DNA of 6,845 bases from CAYOFK01 sp964403185 (GTDB lineage: Bacteria; Bacteroidota; Bacteroidia; Bacteroidales; VadinHA17): contig CAYOFK010000150.1 in the NCBI GenBank assembly GCA_964403185.1, positions 1 to 6,845 on the forward strand, read 5' to 3'. The translations under genes were made by a program, and so were the position numbers. The notes below the pieces were generated by a model that made no database searches, had not been told where the DNA came from, and was given only the letters and a program-made list of their open reading frames with translations. Position 1 is the first letter of the stretch. The number at the start of each line of letters is the position of its first letter. This document shows positions 6,452 through 6,845 of the stretch, piece by piece.

Positions 6452-6532
6452 TTTTTTCCTTTCTGCGGCGTTAAAATTATTAACCGTAGCTGAGGCTATG
6501 CTTGTAAATTTTGCCTTGCATAAAGAAAAGAA
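6452..6532 (+). repeat. 81-nt imperfect palindrome between convergent glnA and yihY-like genes
   Basis: The arms are about 38 nt each, closing on a TGAG tetraloop at 6491-6494. The inner stem begins TAGC/GCTA and continues with a few mismatches through an A/T-rich middle (AAAATT against AATTTT) to TGC (6464-6466) paired with GCA (6518-6520). A T/C-rich arm (6452-6463) then pairs with an A-rich arm (6521-6532) with two mismatches. I count about 26 Watson-Crick pairs. Five further positions are G-T wobbles as plus-strand RNA and one is a C-A, so folding is better from the plus strand. No T-run follows it. It could end transcription of glnA, be a small structured RNA, or be a mobile palindromic (REP-like) element. 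Confidence 0.55.
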
Positions 6533-6587
6533 TATCATAAAATATTAGTAACACAATTTAATAATTACCACACCAGGGCTAAGGGAT

Positions 6588-6845
6588 TCATTCACCAGGG
6601 AGCAATTCCCTTTTCTTATTGGCAGTTTTAATGCTGACATTGAGCTCAAATCCTATAAGAAGGGAGATGGAATTGAAATATAACCAGAGAAGGATGACCA
6701 TTAATGTACCAATGGATCCGTACAGTTTGTTATACTGTCCAAAGTTGTTTACATAATATGAAAATCCGAGAGAAGAGATGATGAACAATGAAGTGGCAAC
6801 AATGGATCCTGGCGAAAAATACTTCCATTCTTTTCTGCGTGCCGG
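6588..6845 (-). CDS. YihY/virulence factor BrkB family membrane protein, C-terminal part (5' end outside window)
   Basis: The frame is open from the window edge to TGA at 6588-6590, giving 85 residues. It begins PARRKEWKYFSPGS, then GFSYYVNNFGQYNKLYGSIG, then a hydrophobic segment (about TLMVILLWLYFNSISLLIGFEL) and a short charged tail ending ELLPGE. The FSPGS, YVNNFGxYNKxYGS and LLWLY-GFELN patterns are hallmarks of the C-terminal end of the YihY/BrkB family, inner-membrane proteins with about six membrane segments. The family was once misnamed ribonuclease BN, and its function is unresolved. The TTG at 6786-6788 is internal and not the start. The gene converges on glnA with a 229-nt gap that holds the long palindrome. 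Confidence 0.88.
   Translation of the reverse strand, partial: PARRKEWKYFSPGSIVATSLFIISSLGFSYYVNNFGQYNKLYGSIGTLMVILLWLYFNSISLLIGFELNVSIKTANKKRELLPGE

Noticed and set aside
6571..6600. Direct repeat CACCAGGG at 6571-6578 and 6593-6600 around the end of the yihY-like gene
   Set aside because: Eight bases repeated once near a stop codon can easily arise by chance; nothing inserted or duplicated is visible between the copies.
1..6845. A new defence, mobile or biosynthetic system
   Set aside because: All sizeable genes belong to well-known housekeeping or widespread families. No recombinase, nuclease, repeat-spacer array or toxin-antitoxin-like pair is seen.

Overview
The window looks like ordinary chromosome from a member of the Bacteroidota, probably Bacteroidales-like. 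Three things point there: divergent promoters carry the Bacteroidota -7 pattern TAnnTTTG, a BlaI-type repressor sits directly before a gene whose tail is a TonB-like C-terminal domain, and the glutamine synthetase belongs to the roughly 500-residue type I form of that phylum. Composition is moderately AT-rich, with short GC-rich intergenic islands. The lineage is inferred from sequence features and family knowledge only.

Layout. Positions 1-242 hold the C-terminal half of a BlaI/MecI/CopY repressor. It overlaps by ATGA the start of a gene that should encode its partner, an M56 (BlaR1/MecR1-like) sensor peptidase. Only about 12 N-terminal codons and, in another frame, the complete TonB-like C-terminal domain remain (239-542), so the sensor appears to have lost its membrane and protease core. 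A hairpin-rich gap (543-759) separates this from a convergent class I/II aminotransferase gene (760-1959, minus strand). A 162-nt divergent region (1960-2121) carries a promoter for each direction and two perfect 12-bp palindromes. Then come valS (2122-4752), a 94-nt gap and glnA (4847-6358). The last part is a gap with a GC-rich patch and an 81-nt imperfect palindrome (6452-6532), followed by the C-terminal end of a YihY/BrkB-family membrane protein on the minus strand (6588-6845, cut by the window edge).

How the genes relate. The aminotransferase, valyl-tRNA synthetase and glutamine synthetase are all amino-acid or nitrogen metabolism housekeeping genes, but the sequence does not show that they form one regulated unit. 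The first two are divergent, and valS and glnA are co-directional with no obvious terminator between them. I found no convincing new biological system. The items most worth a second look are the gutted repressor/sensor pair and the long intergenic palindrome after glnA.
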